A stretch of DNA of 64,000 nt from assembly GCA_019022495.1 (NCBI GenBank), contig JAFEKR010000007.1, positions 1,054,001-1,118,000 of the forward strand. The letters are read 5' to 3'. How positions within the stretch are numbered: position 1 is the first letter of the stretch; each line of letters opens with the position of its first letter. The notes beneath the pieces are model-generated. The model worked only from the letters and a program-made list of their open reading frames with translations. It had not been told where the DNA came from and did not search any database. This document shows, one piece after another, positions 44,656-56,333 of the stretch. Source of the stretch: Epichloe hybrida. Its lineage: Eukaryota > Ascomycota > Sordariomycetes > Hypocreales > Clavicipitaceae. The position numbers were made by a program, and so were the translations under genes.

Positions 44656-45124
44656 GCTGAGTGTGGTGGGCGGGCGGTGGAAGGGAAGGATGTCGAGTGA
44701 GATTGAGTGAGATTTTGCAGAGTTTCGGGGTGCTGGTGGATTGGGTGGAGTAGAGATGACAAATTATCGATGTCTCTGGTGTGAGATGTACTTTGACGAG
44801 GTTACAGACGTGATGTGACTAATAAGATTAAAAAAAGAAATATTAGAAAAAATCGTTAACTTATTTCACTTGTCGCCGGGTTTCGAGAGCGTTGAATGTG
44901 TGACATGCTCGGGATTTTTTTTTTTTTTTTTTTTTTGGACGTCGAAGAAAAAGAAAATCAAGTGGATTGCTTGAACAGAACAGGGTAGGTAGCATTGGAG
45001 AAATTTGATTGGTGGCATGTGTGTCGGTGGACCTCGGAGCTGTGCCTAGATCTTCTCATCTTGATACATGAGATACATGAGATTTGACATTGTGCATCAA
45101 GCGTCTCGTCAACAACAAGTCGCA
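44656..45124. promoter_or_regulatory. Divergent promoter region Utp16-like / mitochondrial protein
   Basis: About 470 bp with a T22 run at 44915-44936. A poly(dA:dT) tract between divergent starts is a common nucleosome-excluding promoter element in fungi. Confidence 0.55.
44915..44936. repeat. T22 homopolymer in divergent promoter
   Basis: A run of 22 T about 190 bp upstream of the start at 45125. Confidence 0.95.
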
Positions 45125-46201
45125 ATGGCCACCAGACGAGCTGTAAAGCCCTGCCTTCCCGCCCATCTCGCCAAACCCGCGCTCTTCACACCCCAACGAA
45201 ATGTCCTCTCCGTGACCTCACATCTCATGCACCACCACCAAGGTCGAGGCTACTATGCCGCCCCAGCTTCTCGAAAACCAGCCCCCTCCCGCTCCGAAGT
45301 CTTCAATCTGTCTCAAATCCCACAGGCCTCCTTCGAAAGAGTCATCTCGCGAAACGGCAACTCGTTCAAACATCTCTCCTGCGCAGAATACTACGTCGTC
45401 GCGCAAAAGTTCACAGAAGCTATTCGTCGCGGCTCGAGTCCCTGGGCTGTGTCATTCTCTCCCAGTGCGTCTTTGCATCACACTCCCTGATCGCCGCTCT
45501 TGAATAAAGGGTACTTACTTATTTCCTGAACTGACGCTTGTCACTCGTCATCAGAGGATCATGTGTCTGCAGAGACTCTGCACGCAGTAGCATGTATCAT
45601 GCGTCAGATCCGTTCCAGTTCGGCAGACGCGTTTGCCACAGCACTCTGGTCATCCGCCTCGGAGATGGGCCACCGGCCTGCCACGCTTTCTCTTGCCAGA
45701 CAACTCATCCGGTCTGGGGCGTATTCTCGCGTCCCGCAGCTTCGAAGGGTTGAGGCGCGCTTCAAGCAGCTACTAGGTAGTGGGAGGGATGCGGACGCCC
45801 TGACTGCGGAGGGGGAGCTGCTCTTTGAGCAAGGGCGGTATGATGGCGCGGCAACCCTGTTGAGGCGCGCTCTTCACATCGGTGGGGACTTTGAATGGCG
45901 GTCTTATTGTGAATTGTGCTTGGCCAAAGTATACGCCAAGACGGGGAGGGAGGATGACGCAAGAGAGGTGTTTGCGAGGTTGGCGGATGCGGGAATGGTG
46001 GAGGCGGACGTCGAGTTGGTGGACTTGCTGAGGAGAAGTGATTCGGAGGAGTCAGAGCAGAGGATGTATACGGCTGCTTGTAATGGAAGGAGTGACATGT
46101 TTACGCGGTTGTCGGAAGCCGAGTTGGAGAAGGAGAATGGGGAGAGGAGATTATGGGCTATGGAGTGGTCCAGGTTGGCGGATCAGCGCGTTGAGTATTG
46201 A
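45125..46201 (+). CDS. Mitochondrial TPR-like helical-repeat protein
   Basis: Two exons, 45125-45464 and 45555-46201, give 328 residues. The N-terminus (MATRRAVKPCLPAHLAKPAL) is basic, without acidic residues, and reads as a mitochondrial presequence. The rest is alpha-helical, with Sel1/TPR-like spacing: HAVACIMRQIRSSSADAF, GELLFEQGRYDGAATLLRRA and CLAKVYAKTGREDDAREVFA. Similar uncharacterised proteins occur across filamentous ascomycetes; a role in mitochondrial complex assembly is a guess. An earlier in-frame ATG near 45068 exists, but 45125 gives the better presequence. The 3' end lies 65 bp from the 3' end of the photolyase gene. Confidence 0.75.
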
Positions 46202-46266
46202 TGGGAGACTTGGAGCCGCATCTGGGGGGCTTTGATCTTTCACCAGTATTAGAATCTAATGCCCAC

Positions 46267-48329
46267 CTACGTCTTGAGCTTCTTTGATGCCGTCGCAGAG
46301 CTCGCCTTTCTCGGTCTTTTGCCGCCCACGTCATCCCCTTCCTCGTCCCCGTCCTCGTCCCCGTCATCAGCGTTCTCGCCGGAATCACTATCGAAGCGGC
46401 CTTGGATCTCGCCTTGGCTCTCTGGGAACATTTCGCGCCAGGTTCCAGTCGAAACTCGCTCATCGTCCCCATACAGTCCGACGCCGTAGGCGGTCTTCAT
46501 GGCCGCAAGACAGGCGTCTCGTCGCTCGTTGAAGTCAAACATGGGCTTGGGATATGTCCCCACCTCCACGTCCCTCAGCCCATCGCCCTTGACCCGGACG
46601 CCAGCCTTCTTCTGGTCCTGAATGGGCGCCTTCCACGGCTCGTAAATGTACTTTGCATCGAGGTTCTGTAGCTCCGGCACCCATCTGCGGATCAAGTCGC
46701 CGTGCTTGTCCCACTTTTGCCCGAACGAGATTGGGCTATAGCATCGGAAGTACTGCGAGAAAAAGGCTGTGCAAGATAGCCATTGCCAGTTTCCAGCGTT
46801 GCAGGCGGGTTCGTGGTCGAGGAGCAGCTCCTCGAAGACTTCTGCTCCTCGCTCCCAGTCGACGTAGCATCCTCCCCTGGTGAGGAAGCACGCCACGCTG
46901 TGGCGGCCCAGATGATGTATCCATCCGTCGTGACGGAGCTGACGCATGAGCGCGTCGATCCATGGAAATCCAGTGACGCCTTGCTTCCACCGCCGGAACC
47001 ACTCGTCTGCTTGTTCGGAGTCGACGTGGTAGTCACCCGTCGTCAGTCCCGTCGCGGGGTCCAGCCTTGACGGCAGATGCCAGGGAATGAACCGGCAATG
47101 TCCGTTCCCGGCAGTTTGCTGGAAGTGAGGCCCGATGGCCGCCTGTGCGGCAAAGTACATGTCTCGAAATATCAGCTGGCCCGTGAGACTGGCCGGGGGC
47201 GCGGACGCTGCGCTGCCGTAGGAATTGACCACGTCTTGAACCCGCCAGTAAAGCTCGCGCACGGAGAGCGCGCCAAAATGAAGAAACGGGGAGAGCAGAG
47301 TGGTCGACTAAGGGTCGAACTGCGCAGGACTCGTCTTGGGCTTCTCAAACGTCGCCGTGTACTCTTTGTCCTTGATGATGGCGTCGAGGGCCTTCAGGGC
47401 TCGGGTCTCTCCGCCTTTATGAGGAGTCGTTGCTGGGACGAACCCAAGCTCATCCAACGTTTCAATGGCAAAGTCGCCACAAGGGCCGGCAATATGCTTG
47501 TACCCGGTGTCATTGTTGGTTCTCCTCTCAGCATTGATATCAGGCTTAGTGTCTGGCTGATGCTGTACAAAATCCACGGGCATTTCCCCAGGGTCGGGCA
47601 GCTGTTTGGGTGACGGTATGGGCCGTGGCACGTCGCCATCTTCTTGGATGCAGAGAGGAGTGCGGTCATGGACATGGTTGGCTTCCCGCCATGTTTCGTC
47701 ACGACTTGCTCGCTATCCCACAATGTCCTACCTGATCGAATGATGACTTGCACACCTGCTTTCTCGGCAGCCTCGGCCACAGCCTCGTCTCTCTCGCGGC
47801 CATAGGAGTCTGTGTCCTTTTCAAAGACCAAATGGGTAACCTTCCACGCCTTGAAAAGCTTTGGAAACAGCGTCTGTGGCCCTTCCCGAAGCACAAATAG
47901 CTTCGAATTGGGGTTTAGCTTGGTGATGGACTCTGAAAGATCATTCTGGCAGTCCAGTCTATGGAGTCGGATGTTAGTCCTTGTCTCGATCGAGATGGGG
48001 GTTTGACGATGACGAGCGGAAGTGATGGCGAATGAGGGGGATGAGGACGAGAGAGAGGAAGAGGAAGAGGAAGAGGAAGAGGAAGAGGAAGAGGAAGAGG
48101 AAGAGGAAGGGGATCACCAATGTCACACAGCATCGCATCCCGCGTTTAATTAGACGTACAGAAATTGCCATCTATTCGTCCGTCCCCTGGCTCTGTACAC
48201 ATAATGGGGATCCCACGTAAAAACCGGCCACAGAACCGCTGGCTCCAGATCCAGCGCAGCCTTCAGAGCCGGAGAATCGTGAAGTCTCAGATCAGTGCGA
48301 AACCAGTAGATAACTCTTGGCTTGGCCAT
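46267..48329 (-). pseudogene. (6-4) photolyase/cryptochrome, disrupted
   Basis: Exon 1 is 48329-48160 (MAKPRVIYWFRTDLRLHDSP) and exon 2 starts at 47958, after a 201-nt intron. The N-terminal photolyase domain is readable to MTALLSASKK. The frame then changes near 47641-47650, resuming as GDVPRPIPSPKQLPDPGEMP. That frame runs to QFDP and meets TAG at 47308-47310, then continues in the same frame as STTLLSPFLHFGALSVRELY. The FAD-binding domain is well preserved, including WIHHLGRHSVACFLTRGG (the two active-site His of (6-4) enzymes) and NAGNWQWLSCTAFFSQYFRC. The tail is acidic and ends KKLKT. An intact gene would give roughly 630 residues and would repair (6-4) photoproducts or sense blue light. 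The two lesions suggest a recent pseudogene; sequence error is the alternative. Confidence 0.85.
48055..48109. repeat. GAGGAA hexanucleotide repeat in photolyase intron 1
   Basis: About nine tandem GAGGAA units, a polypyrimidine CTTCCT tract on the gene strand, about 50 nt from the donor. Confidence 0.95.
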
Positions 48330-51300
48330 GTCTTGTTTGTTTCGGTTTACCCGCAGAGCGCGCAGAGCGGTCAGTCGGACCTGGACTTGGCGCGTCTATG
48401 TTTCGCCGTATGCAGAGATGAAATTAAATATCGAGGGTTTCGTTGTTGTTTGTTTTGGTATGACTGACTGATTCGTTTTCTTTCTTTCTTTCTTTCTTTT
48501 TTGTCAAATCGAAATTACCTTAATTTGACAGCCTTGAGATTCAGTCTGGGAAGGGAGAAAGGTGTTGGCTTGAGACATGCTTTTCGCAGAACTCTTGGTC
48601 CCCTTTTTTCTAGGCTGGACAAAAAGAATTGTCATGATGTCAGTACTAGCCGCAGCTACGCAAGACTAAGTCGATCCAAGTGGCGGATTGGCTAGCATCT
48701 AAGACAGCGGGAGATGCACCTCTGCCGGATTGGGGGATGAGGTACTTGGGGCTTACATTAGATAAGACAATTCGTATTGCACCGGGCCAATGATTTGCGT
48801 GATGATACGCGACACGTGATACAGTTGCGAGGTTGCAGGTACGTAGTAATTTTCCGAGATATTATAGATATTGTCCGAGATCACAATATTATCCGACATC
48901 ACATCCACATCATCTATCGACTTATCGGGATAGGGGTTGCCAAAAAAAAAAAAAAACAGCACTGGGATTTGATTGGGCAATTGCAATGCGGCTGGCTTTC
49001 ATGCACACAATAGGCAGGAGGAAGGGGCATGCCTTTTTTTTTTTCGGCAAAATCGAAATATCTTGGCTCGGGGGTTGCCGGGAGCACAAGAACAGAGAGC
49101 ATCGCTTATCGCTCGTCGCTCGTCGCTCGTCTTGTCCTCGTCAACCTCGCATCTTCGGATGGAGACTGCGCATCTTCGGATCTTGAGTGCCCGCAGACGA
49201 GGTCGTCGTAACAACAAAAACGCAAACAACAAACAACCGCTTTCAGCACTTGCCCTGCATATTAGCGCCATGTCTATAGCCGCACCCCCACTCAGCCCCT
49301 TCATAAGACACGGTGAATATGCATTTTGCACCAGGGATCGTGATGGTGATGGCTTCATGCCGAAATGGTTTGTTTACATTTCCATGCTGTAAACTTGTAA
49401 ACGTCGAGGCTTCCTCATCTGCCGGAAGACATCAAGGAACCAGTTCTCCATCGTCGTCGGGTATTGAGATGACTACATGAACTTGTCTCAGGCACACACA
49501 CCGCTCCCCTACTTCCTCGGTTCACATTGTATTGATTTTTTGATTTTCATCAGAACTGTCTTGCTCTATTTGGTGCCAAGGAACAAGTAAGTCCCTCGCA
49601 GATTGATCATCAACGAGACAAGATGAATTCGAACGTTCATCTCAACCGGTTTCTCATTCTGCCCACCATCCCGCCGCGACGCGTCGCTGGCTCAAAATAG
49701 ACGCGTGGAAGACGGGCATCCAATTGAGGTCATGTGCTTGTTGTGCCGGGTTGTCTGAGCAACCGATGATGATATCATCGGGAAAACAAAGTCGATGAAT
49801 GATGATGATTTGAAAACGGCTCCACACGGGTAGGTGGCGAGTAATGTCAAGAATTAAGCCAAGTGTCAGGTGGAATAGGTGCAAGGTTGCAAGGTGAGGA
49901 GTCCACGACAACAACATTCCGGGTCCATGCTGACTATGACTTGCTCTGTATTACGGATCCGTACTTATTACTTATTACTTGCTCCTGTGCTCTCTTCTGT
50001 GCTCCGTCATAGTCTGTAATTAGTAATCTGTCATCATACCATACAGCTTGTGGTCCATCATCCATTCTCAACTTTGGAAGTGGTCCGTCTGACCACTGCA
50101 GGTGCTTCTGTCTATCCCTGCCCAGTTTGGCGACGTGGGGGCCGGAAACAATTCATGCCTACCTACCTACCTGCCTAGGTAGGTGCATATTGCAGTACTT
50201 GAGAGAGAGACAGAAAAAATAGGAAGGAGTCATAGTAAGCCTGTGAATGCAGTTGCGATAAGTTGGCATGCGGCATGCGGCATGCGGTGTCTGGTCCGGG
50301 TTGTGGTATCAAAACATCAAATATTTTCTTGCTGATGCCATGACCGGAATGTTGTTCATGCAAGAGATTCCATGTGCTCACAGCACGTTTTGATGTTTAG
50401 AAACCATGATGCGGGGTCAAAGGATGTCGCCTGGTAGCCCGGACGGAGATGAGGGCAGTTGGCTGGGAGCTTTAGCTCTCAATAGCTACATGTGATAGGG
50501 CTAATAATAATAATAAGCGGTGCCTGTCTCCCACTCCTGCCCCCTGCCTGATGCGCCGTTTGCAAGTCGTCTTGGGCTTGGTCTAGGCCTGTCAGAGGGG
50601 CCTGTCGGAGGAGCCCAGCCAGTTGCATCAACTAGGCTGGGGCTTCTCCGTAGGCCGTGCTTTCCTAAGTTAATCCGTGTGTGTTATGAACGGACCACAA
50701 CCCACAGCCCACAACTCACAGCCCACAACCCACCGGTCGAAAATTGTGGTCCTTGTTGACACCCCTGTCCTGGCAATGCAAGGAACACGATGGTGGATTT
50801 TGCACCGTTTGCCCAGATCAACAGACATGCATGTGCAATCGGCAGCTGTTTGTATGTATGTATGTATATATTATGTACATAGTCCATACATACATGTAAT
50901 ACGCGACTCGCGTGCTCCTGTAGCTGAGGGTTTCTTTCTCTGTCTCTATTAGAGCTTTATAGATCCAGGCCCGTTGCCGCACCAGAATCTGCTCATCTAC
51001 CCAGAAGTCCACGTTCGCTTTCATCCCGTAACACGAACCAATACTTTATTACTCGTTCCTTCCCCCGACTTCCATAGCTCTTGTCTGCATCCAGTCATTC
51101 ATCCCATCCTTGGGTTGGTTGCCGTTTACAACAATTTTGCATTCCACACATTGCGTCTTCATGACACGCCCTCGCTTCCCTCGCTTCCCTCGCTTAGAGC
51201 CTCTCATTCCTGTCGGCCCTGAATCCTACGCATAAGGACAACGCCCCTATTGCCCTTTGCGACCATTGTTCGCTGCTGCAACCCCGCATGTGCAACGAAC

Positions 51301-51696
51301 CCATTTGCGAAACACTCGTGTATCTGGAAAACCAACACGCCGTATGAAGTACAGAGTACATTCAATCACTCTGTCCTGTTTCCCAAATAGCCAAACTAGA
51401 CGGGCTACTGGCCGGATCGACAAATTGATGGGCCGATTTCTGTCAAATATCATCCGATCGATTGCCTAGTGAACGTTGATGAAGTTCCGCACGACTTGAG
51501 GAGCAATGAGGCTTTGAATCTTATCGTTTTCGATTGATTAACGTTCAACAAACCCGGCTTATCAAGTCACCGTCGCTGCCAAGAACAAGCCTGCCGTGCC
51601 AGAAAGCTGTTCAGGTTCTTGTTCAACTCTCATTAATTTACATCACGCTACGCAAAAGACACCTAGGGGGCCAGTAAGGCCCGCTCGAATCCCGCC
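48330..51696. other. Gene-poor spacer, 3.4 kb
   Basis: Lies between two divergent starts. Contains a CTTT tetranucleotide tract at 48477-48500, A15 at 48942-48956, short direct repeats (GCTCGTC and CATCTTCGGAT) at 49105-49180, the palindromic AGGT tract at 50158-50184 and a GTAT tract near 50852-50872. I find no gene or RNA. Confidence 0.5.
50158..50184. repeat. Palindromic ACCT/AGGT tract
   Basis: CCTACCTACCTACC followed by TGCC and TAGGTAGGT forms an imperfect inverted repeat of the AGGT unit. Confidence 0.9.
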
Positions 51697-53100
51697 ATGG
51701 CGCGAGCCGGACTTCTCATTGCCGCTGGAGCACTGGCTGTGCTGGCCACAACTACGACCATCGGCCTCGAAATAGCTTCATGCGTCAACGCGGCGGATAA
51801 GTCATCTTTGATCGGCGCCTGTGGCGTCGCCGCTACTGTTGAGTCTCTTGCTCTCATCATGCTTGGAGCGCTCGGCACGATTCAGCTTGTCCAAAATCGG
51901 ATCCCTTCGTCTTGGAGTCGATCCAGATTGTCCTTCGTTGTACAGCTCTTTGTCTGCATAGCTGCTGCAGCGACTTCTGTAGTCGCTCTAGCTGTCCTGC
52001 AGCTATCAACATCGGACCAATACAATGACACCCTCATTGACATGAGACGAAATCTGCTTATCGGACTAGCAATAGCTCTGGCTGTGGCTGCCATTTTCCA
52101 AGTTGCTTTCGTCTGCATTTACTTCCTTACACACCGCGACCCCACCCCCGAGTCATCATTGTCGTCGTCTTTTAACGCCGGTGAAGACCAGCGCAACATG
52201 CATGTCAAGGGCATACGCTACAGCCGAACAGCGCCCGTAATCATGGAGCAAGAAATGGAAACTGTGATGAAGGGTCAAGATACTTCTGTTGTCATGCGCC
52301 AGACGACCAACATGAGCCCAATTGGTTTTCTAAGAGCATCAGTCACGCAAGCTATCCGACCAACACATTCAAAAACTAAATTGCTGGAATCTGAGCAGCG
52401 GAGGCCGATATCATTGGAATCAGTACCGCCTCGTACGAGCGCGGAAACCTCTTTCGATTCTTGGGACACATCGTCGGTGGATGCGCACAACAGACAAGTC
52501 GTCATTGAAATGTCGTCATCTACAACGCTCAAGAAGGCTCTGGAGACGATTCCTGCCAGTCCCTCGGGGACCCTGACCTCTACTCGGCCCGCCACTCCTT
52601 TGGGCCTGGATTGCCTGGACCCTCCCCAAGTATTGCGAAGGATAGAGAGCTACAGCTCTAGTTTGCACTCTCAACATGAGGTGAATAGACTGTCACCCGA
52701 CAGCTCCGTCAACGAGCTACACATTCACCCACTCTTTCGGTCTGACTCTCCAACGCCGCCACCTGCGGCGACACCTGGAACGAGTGTCCTCGCTGCTCCC
52801 AATGCTGGCCAGGTCATCTCTCGTCGCGGAAGTCTCCAGTCTCTCAAGCGTCTTCGAAGTGGTAGCCTACCCGTGGGACGCAGGCCGCTCACGCATCAAG
52901 CTAGCCTTGACAACCTGAAGCGGACTAGAACGAGAGATGACGGAGAGGTGACGCATAGAGATGCTAGCATGAGAAGTGAGAGGAAGGTGTCGCCCCCTGT
53001 TCCCGAGTATCAATTGAGTCCAACCATGAAAGCCAGTCTCGAGTCCTTCAAAGAACACAGGAACAAGCAGGACACTGGCGATGCCGAGACGAAGCAATGA
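51697..53100 (+). CDS. Four-helix membrane protein with long disordered tail
   Basis: A single exon of 467 residues. Four hydrophobic helices fill the first about 145 residues: GLLIAAGALAVLATTTTIGL, ATVESLALIMLGALGTIQLV, SFVVQLFVCIAAAATSVVAL and LLIGLAIALAVAAIFQVAFV. The remaining about 320 residues are Ser/Pro/Thr-rich with conserved-looking islands (HPLFRSDSPTPPPAATPGTS and ISRRGSLQSLKRLRSGSLP). Several RRxS and RxxS sites make a phosphorylated cytoplasmic tail likely. Filamentous fungi have similar uncharacterised plasma-membrane proteins of tetraspan type. I assign no function. The start ATG follows a 3.4-kb spacer, so a long regulatory region or leader is possible. Confidence 0.78.
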   Translation: MARAGLLIAAGALAVLATTTTIGLEIASCVNAADKSSLIGACGVAATVESLALIMLGALGTIQLVQNRIPSSWSRSRLSFVVQLFVCIAAAATSVVALAVLQLSTSDQYNDTLIDMRRNLLIGLAIALAVAAIFQVAFVCIYFLTHRDPTPESSLSSSFNAGEDQRNMHVKGIRYSRTAPVIMEQEMETVMKGQDTSVVMRQTTNMSPIGFLRASVTQAIRPTHSKTKLLESEQRRPISLESVPPRTSAETSFDSWDTSSVDAHNRQVVIEMSSSTTLKKALETIPASPSGTLTSTRPATPLGLDCLDPPQVLRRIESYSSSLHSQHEVNRLSPDSSVNELHIHPLFRSDSPTPPPAATPGTSVLAAPNAGQVISRRGSLQSLKRLRSGSLPVGRRPLTHQASLDNLKRTRTRDDGEVTHRDASMRSERKVSPPVPEYQLSPTMKASLESFKEHRNKQDTGDAETKQ

Positions 53101-53870
53101 CCTATACTTTTTAATTAAAAGCGCACCCATGCGCGATATCCTGAGACTAATCATTTCACGTACAATACTTCATTTATATATGGATAGAACGAATTGGGTG
53201 CAGACATGGATATGCCATCTCACCAATGTGTATACGACCTGGATGGTACAAATGTTTACGAATTGCACGGCGTTGTTCGTGAAGGCGGATGATGTATTTT
53301 ACAAGGGCAATTTCAATGGAGCCCTAGTAGTAGATGTTTTGAAGAGAAGCAAATTCTCCAGAGCCAAAGGTGTAGCTTCCCGGTCTCGGTGGCTCGATTC
53401 TGTCCATTGCTCCATTGCACTGTTTTGCAGTGGTGGCGGTAACGCGGCTGCGGCTGCTGCTGCCGCCGCCACTTCAAGCCGCTCGGCATGACTAATACAG
53501 TGACAGTGTACTGCCAGGCCAGGCCAGGCCAGGCCACTTCTTCCACTATACACGTCGTGCCTCACAGGCACCTTGCAGGCTTGCACAAGCGACTGAACTA
53601 AACCAACCCCCCCACTCCACTTGGCAGGCAGGCCAGCCAGCGCGACCACACCGAGCCACCAGCTTCACGGTCAACAAATATCAAATCCAAAAGCCGACCT
53701 TGTAGACCTTGACTAGCCAACCACTGCCACCACTGCCACCACTGCCTTTGTCATCCTGTCATCGTCGGCCGTTTCCCTCGCACAACTTCGCTCGCACGAT
53801 CTCGAACAAGCGCTCGCTGACGACACCTACCCTTTCGCAGCCGCCCAGCTGCAATACTTTCCTGTTCATC
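53101..53870. other. Spacer upstream of RAD23 with a copied coding segment
   Basis: Contains a 46-bp near-copy (44/46) at 53427-53472 of the RAD23 Gly-Gly-Asn-polyAla coding segment at 55062-55107, then an AGGCC tandem near 53516-53536 and the RAD23 promoter. No gene is assigned. Confidence 0.6.
53427..53472 (+). repeat. 46-bp copy of RAD23 polyAla-coding segment
   Basis: Matches 55062-55107 on the same strand at 44 of 46 positions. The match includes the nonrepetitive leader GCAGTGGTGGCGGTAACGCG. Confidence 0.8.
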
Positions 53871-55582
53871 ATGAAGGTCACGTTCAGAGTAAGCTCTTCT
53901 TTACCTTGCTGGCCCCGCCCCCGTCCACATCTGCTCTGCCACCTCTACCACCTCTGCCACCCACGACCCGTTGGCTGCTTTTGGATTCTTCGCGCAGCTG
54001 CACCCAAAATATATCAGCCGCCGCGGTTCATTGTGGCCTTGTCGAGCCTCTCGAATGTGAAGACTGACGCACTTTACCTATTGTAGGATCTGAAACAGCA
54101 GAAGTTCGCCCTTGAGGTCGAACCTACTGACCTTGTGCGTCGAATCGCCACTCCAAGCTGCAAAGCCCGACCACTTTGTCCATCACCCAGGCTGTATTGA
54201 CTGACCTGACACGACAGATTTCCGCCGTCAAAGAGAAGATCTCGGGAGAAAAGGGATGGGATCCCAAGCATCAGAAGCTTATCTACTCAGGTCCGCCATC
54301 CCCCTTCGGAAGTCTATACAACACTTATCCCGTGAGGAGAGGCGATTAACCTCGCGCAGGCAAAATCTTGAAAGATGATGAGACAGTGGCGAACTACAAC
54401 ATTGAGGAAAAGGGCTTCGTCGTCTGCATGGTGAACAAGGTATGCTACCATACCGCTCAAGAATACTGGCGTTCAAATTCATGATTCAAACTAAACATGT
54501 CGATATAGCCAAAGGAGAAGCCCGCTCCCACTGCCGAGTCCTCAAATACCGCTCCTCCTGCCACTCCTGCCCAACCCGCTGTAAGCACTCCTGCCGTTCC
54601 AGCTGCCCCCGCTCAGTCTTCGTCCAACCAGTCAGCCGTCCCTGCTACGCCGACTCCTCAACGCTCTGGTGAAGCTGGCTCTGGTGATCCGAGTACTTCA
54701 GGTCTGGCTATGGGCGCTGAGCGGGCTGAAGCTGTTGCAAACATGGAGGCCATGGGTTTTGAGCGAAGTCAGATCGAGGCTGCCATGCGTGCTGCTTTCA
54801 ATAACCCCGATCGCGCAGTAGAGTATCTTCTAAATGTATGAGCCCAAACTAACAGTCTGAACTCGTACCGTCGTGGTTTTCTGACAAGCCTGCGAGTGCA
54901 GGGAATTCCCGAAAACATCCAGCAAGAACAACAAGCGCGCCAGGCAGCAGCTGCTGCTGCTGCGCCAGCACAAACCGCTCCAGCGGCAACACAAGGAGGC
55001 GACGATGATGGCGGTGTCAACCTTTTCGATCTTGCCGCCCAGCACGGGGGGGTCCGAGGAAGCAGTGGTGGCGGTAACGCGGCTGCGGCGGCGGCTGCCG
55101 CCGCCACCGCTGCAGGTCAAGGCGGAGGAGATTTGGGAAACTTGGATTTCTTGCGAAACAACCCACAGTTTCAACAGCTTCGACAGGTCGTGCAGCAGCA
55201 GCCCCAGATGCTCGAGCCCATTTTGCAACAACTCGGCGCGGGCAACCCGCAACTTGCGCAGCTGATTGCCTCCAACCCAGACCAATTCCTTCAGCTTCTT
55301 GGCGAAAGTGCCGATGACGACGTTCCCCTGCCTCCCGGCGCGCAGGCCATTTCTGTCACCGAAGAAGAGCGTGACGCCATTGAGCGGGTAAGTTTTTCTC
55401 ATAGTTGGGTATTGATTGACGGGGAGGACAAAATGAAACTGCTAACACAAAAGCAGCTATGCCGACTTGGTTTCGACCGCGACCAAGCAATCCAGGCTTA
55501 TTTTGCTTGTGACAAGAACGAAGAGCTTGCAGCCAACTTCTTGTTCGATCAGCCCGACGACGAAGAGCCCCCAACAAACTGA
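53871..55582 (+). CDS. RAD23: UV excision repair protein RAD23
   Basis: Seven exons, 53871-53888, 54087-54134, 54218-54290, 54360-54439, 54509-54835, 54902-55387 and 55457-55582, give 385 residues. The ubiquitin-like domain (1 to about 74) starts MKVTFRDLKQQKFALEVEPT. UBA1 at about 141-182 is AVANMEAMGFERSQIEAAMR. The XPC/Rad4-binding STI1 region is at about 260-320 (DFLRNNPQFQQLRQVVQQQP). The C-terminal UBA2 has LCRLGFDRDQAIQAYFACD. Rad23 stabilises Rad4 in nucleotide-excision repair and shuttles ubiquitinated proteins to the proteasome. A Gly-Asn-polyAla spacer precedes the STI1 region. The first exon is only 18 nt, so most introns interrupt the ubiquitin-like domain. Confidence 0.96.
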
Positions 55583-56333
55583 AGTGCCAAGTAAGGGGAG
55601 TAGCATGTAGAGCAGGATAAATGGTGGGAAGTGTGTGAGAGGAAGAAGTAAAATGGAGACACTAACGAGTTCTTGTTATGATTATGAATACGAAGACTCT
55701 CATCAATCGCAGGAAGTCCGAGGGGACACGGCTTATCCGAACGCCTTTGACAAAACCGCAAAACATCAAATAATGGCGCGAGGGGAAAGACCGTCCTCAA
55801 AGGAGAGTGCAGTCTAGTCGAAGAAGAGGTGACCTGACCATGGATTTTCCCGCCTATAGTCACCAGTGGATTCCATTCGTTGAGAGAGGCATATCAGTTC
55901 AGATTCAATTAATGAAATTGCAATCCCCACGATATACTTGATATTTGCACACGCACACCAAGCATGAATTGAGGCTTGCCTGGCCAGAACAGAAACAATT
56001 AGCCATGATCATGTCTCGTATTTTCATTTGAAGAGAATTCCACCAGGCGAGTCTATATTCGCGTACCGTACCGTCTTTGAGGGCGCTCCAAAACACAGTA
56101 ACAAACGCAAAGGACCTGGGCAAAGTAGGCTCCAGAAATAAAGGGTATCACAGCCAATTTACGTAGTTGAAAAACTCTCTCCCCACCCCCGTTTTCCATC
56201 TCGCCAACTGGCAACCCTCCCCAATGTAATGTATATACCATGTACGCCACGTGCGGAATTCCAAAGTTTCCCACCCGTTTTGGGGTCTGAAAACCTCACG
56301 GTGCAAGAGACTTGCCACGTTAACGGCTAAAGG
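55583..56333. other. Convergent spacer RAD23 / Bdp1
   Basis: About 750 bp of 3' flank. Nothing further is seen. Confidence 0.5.
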
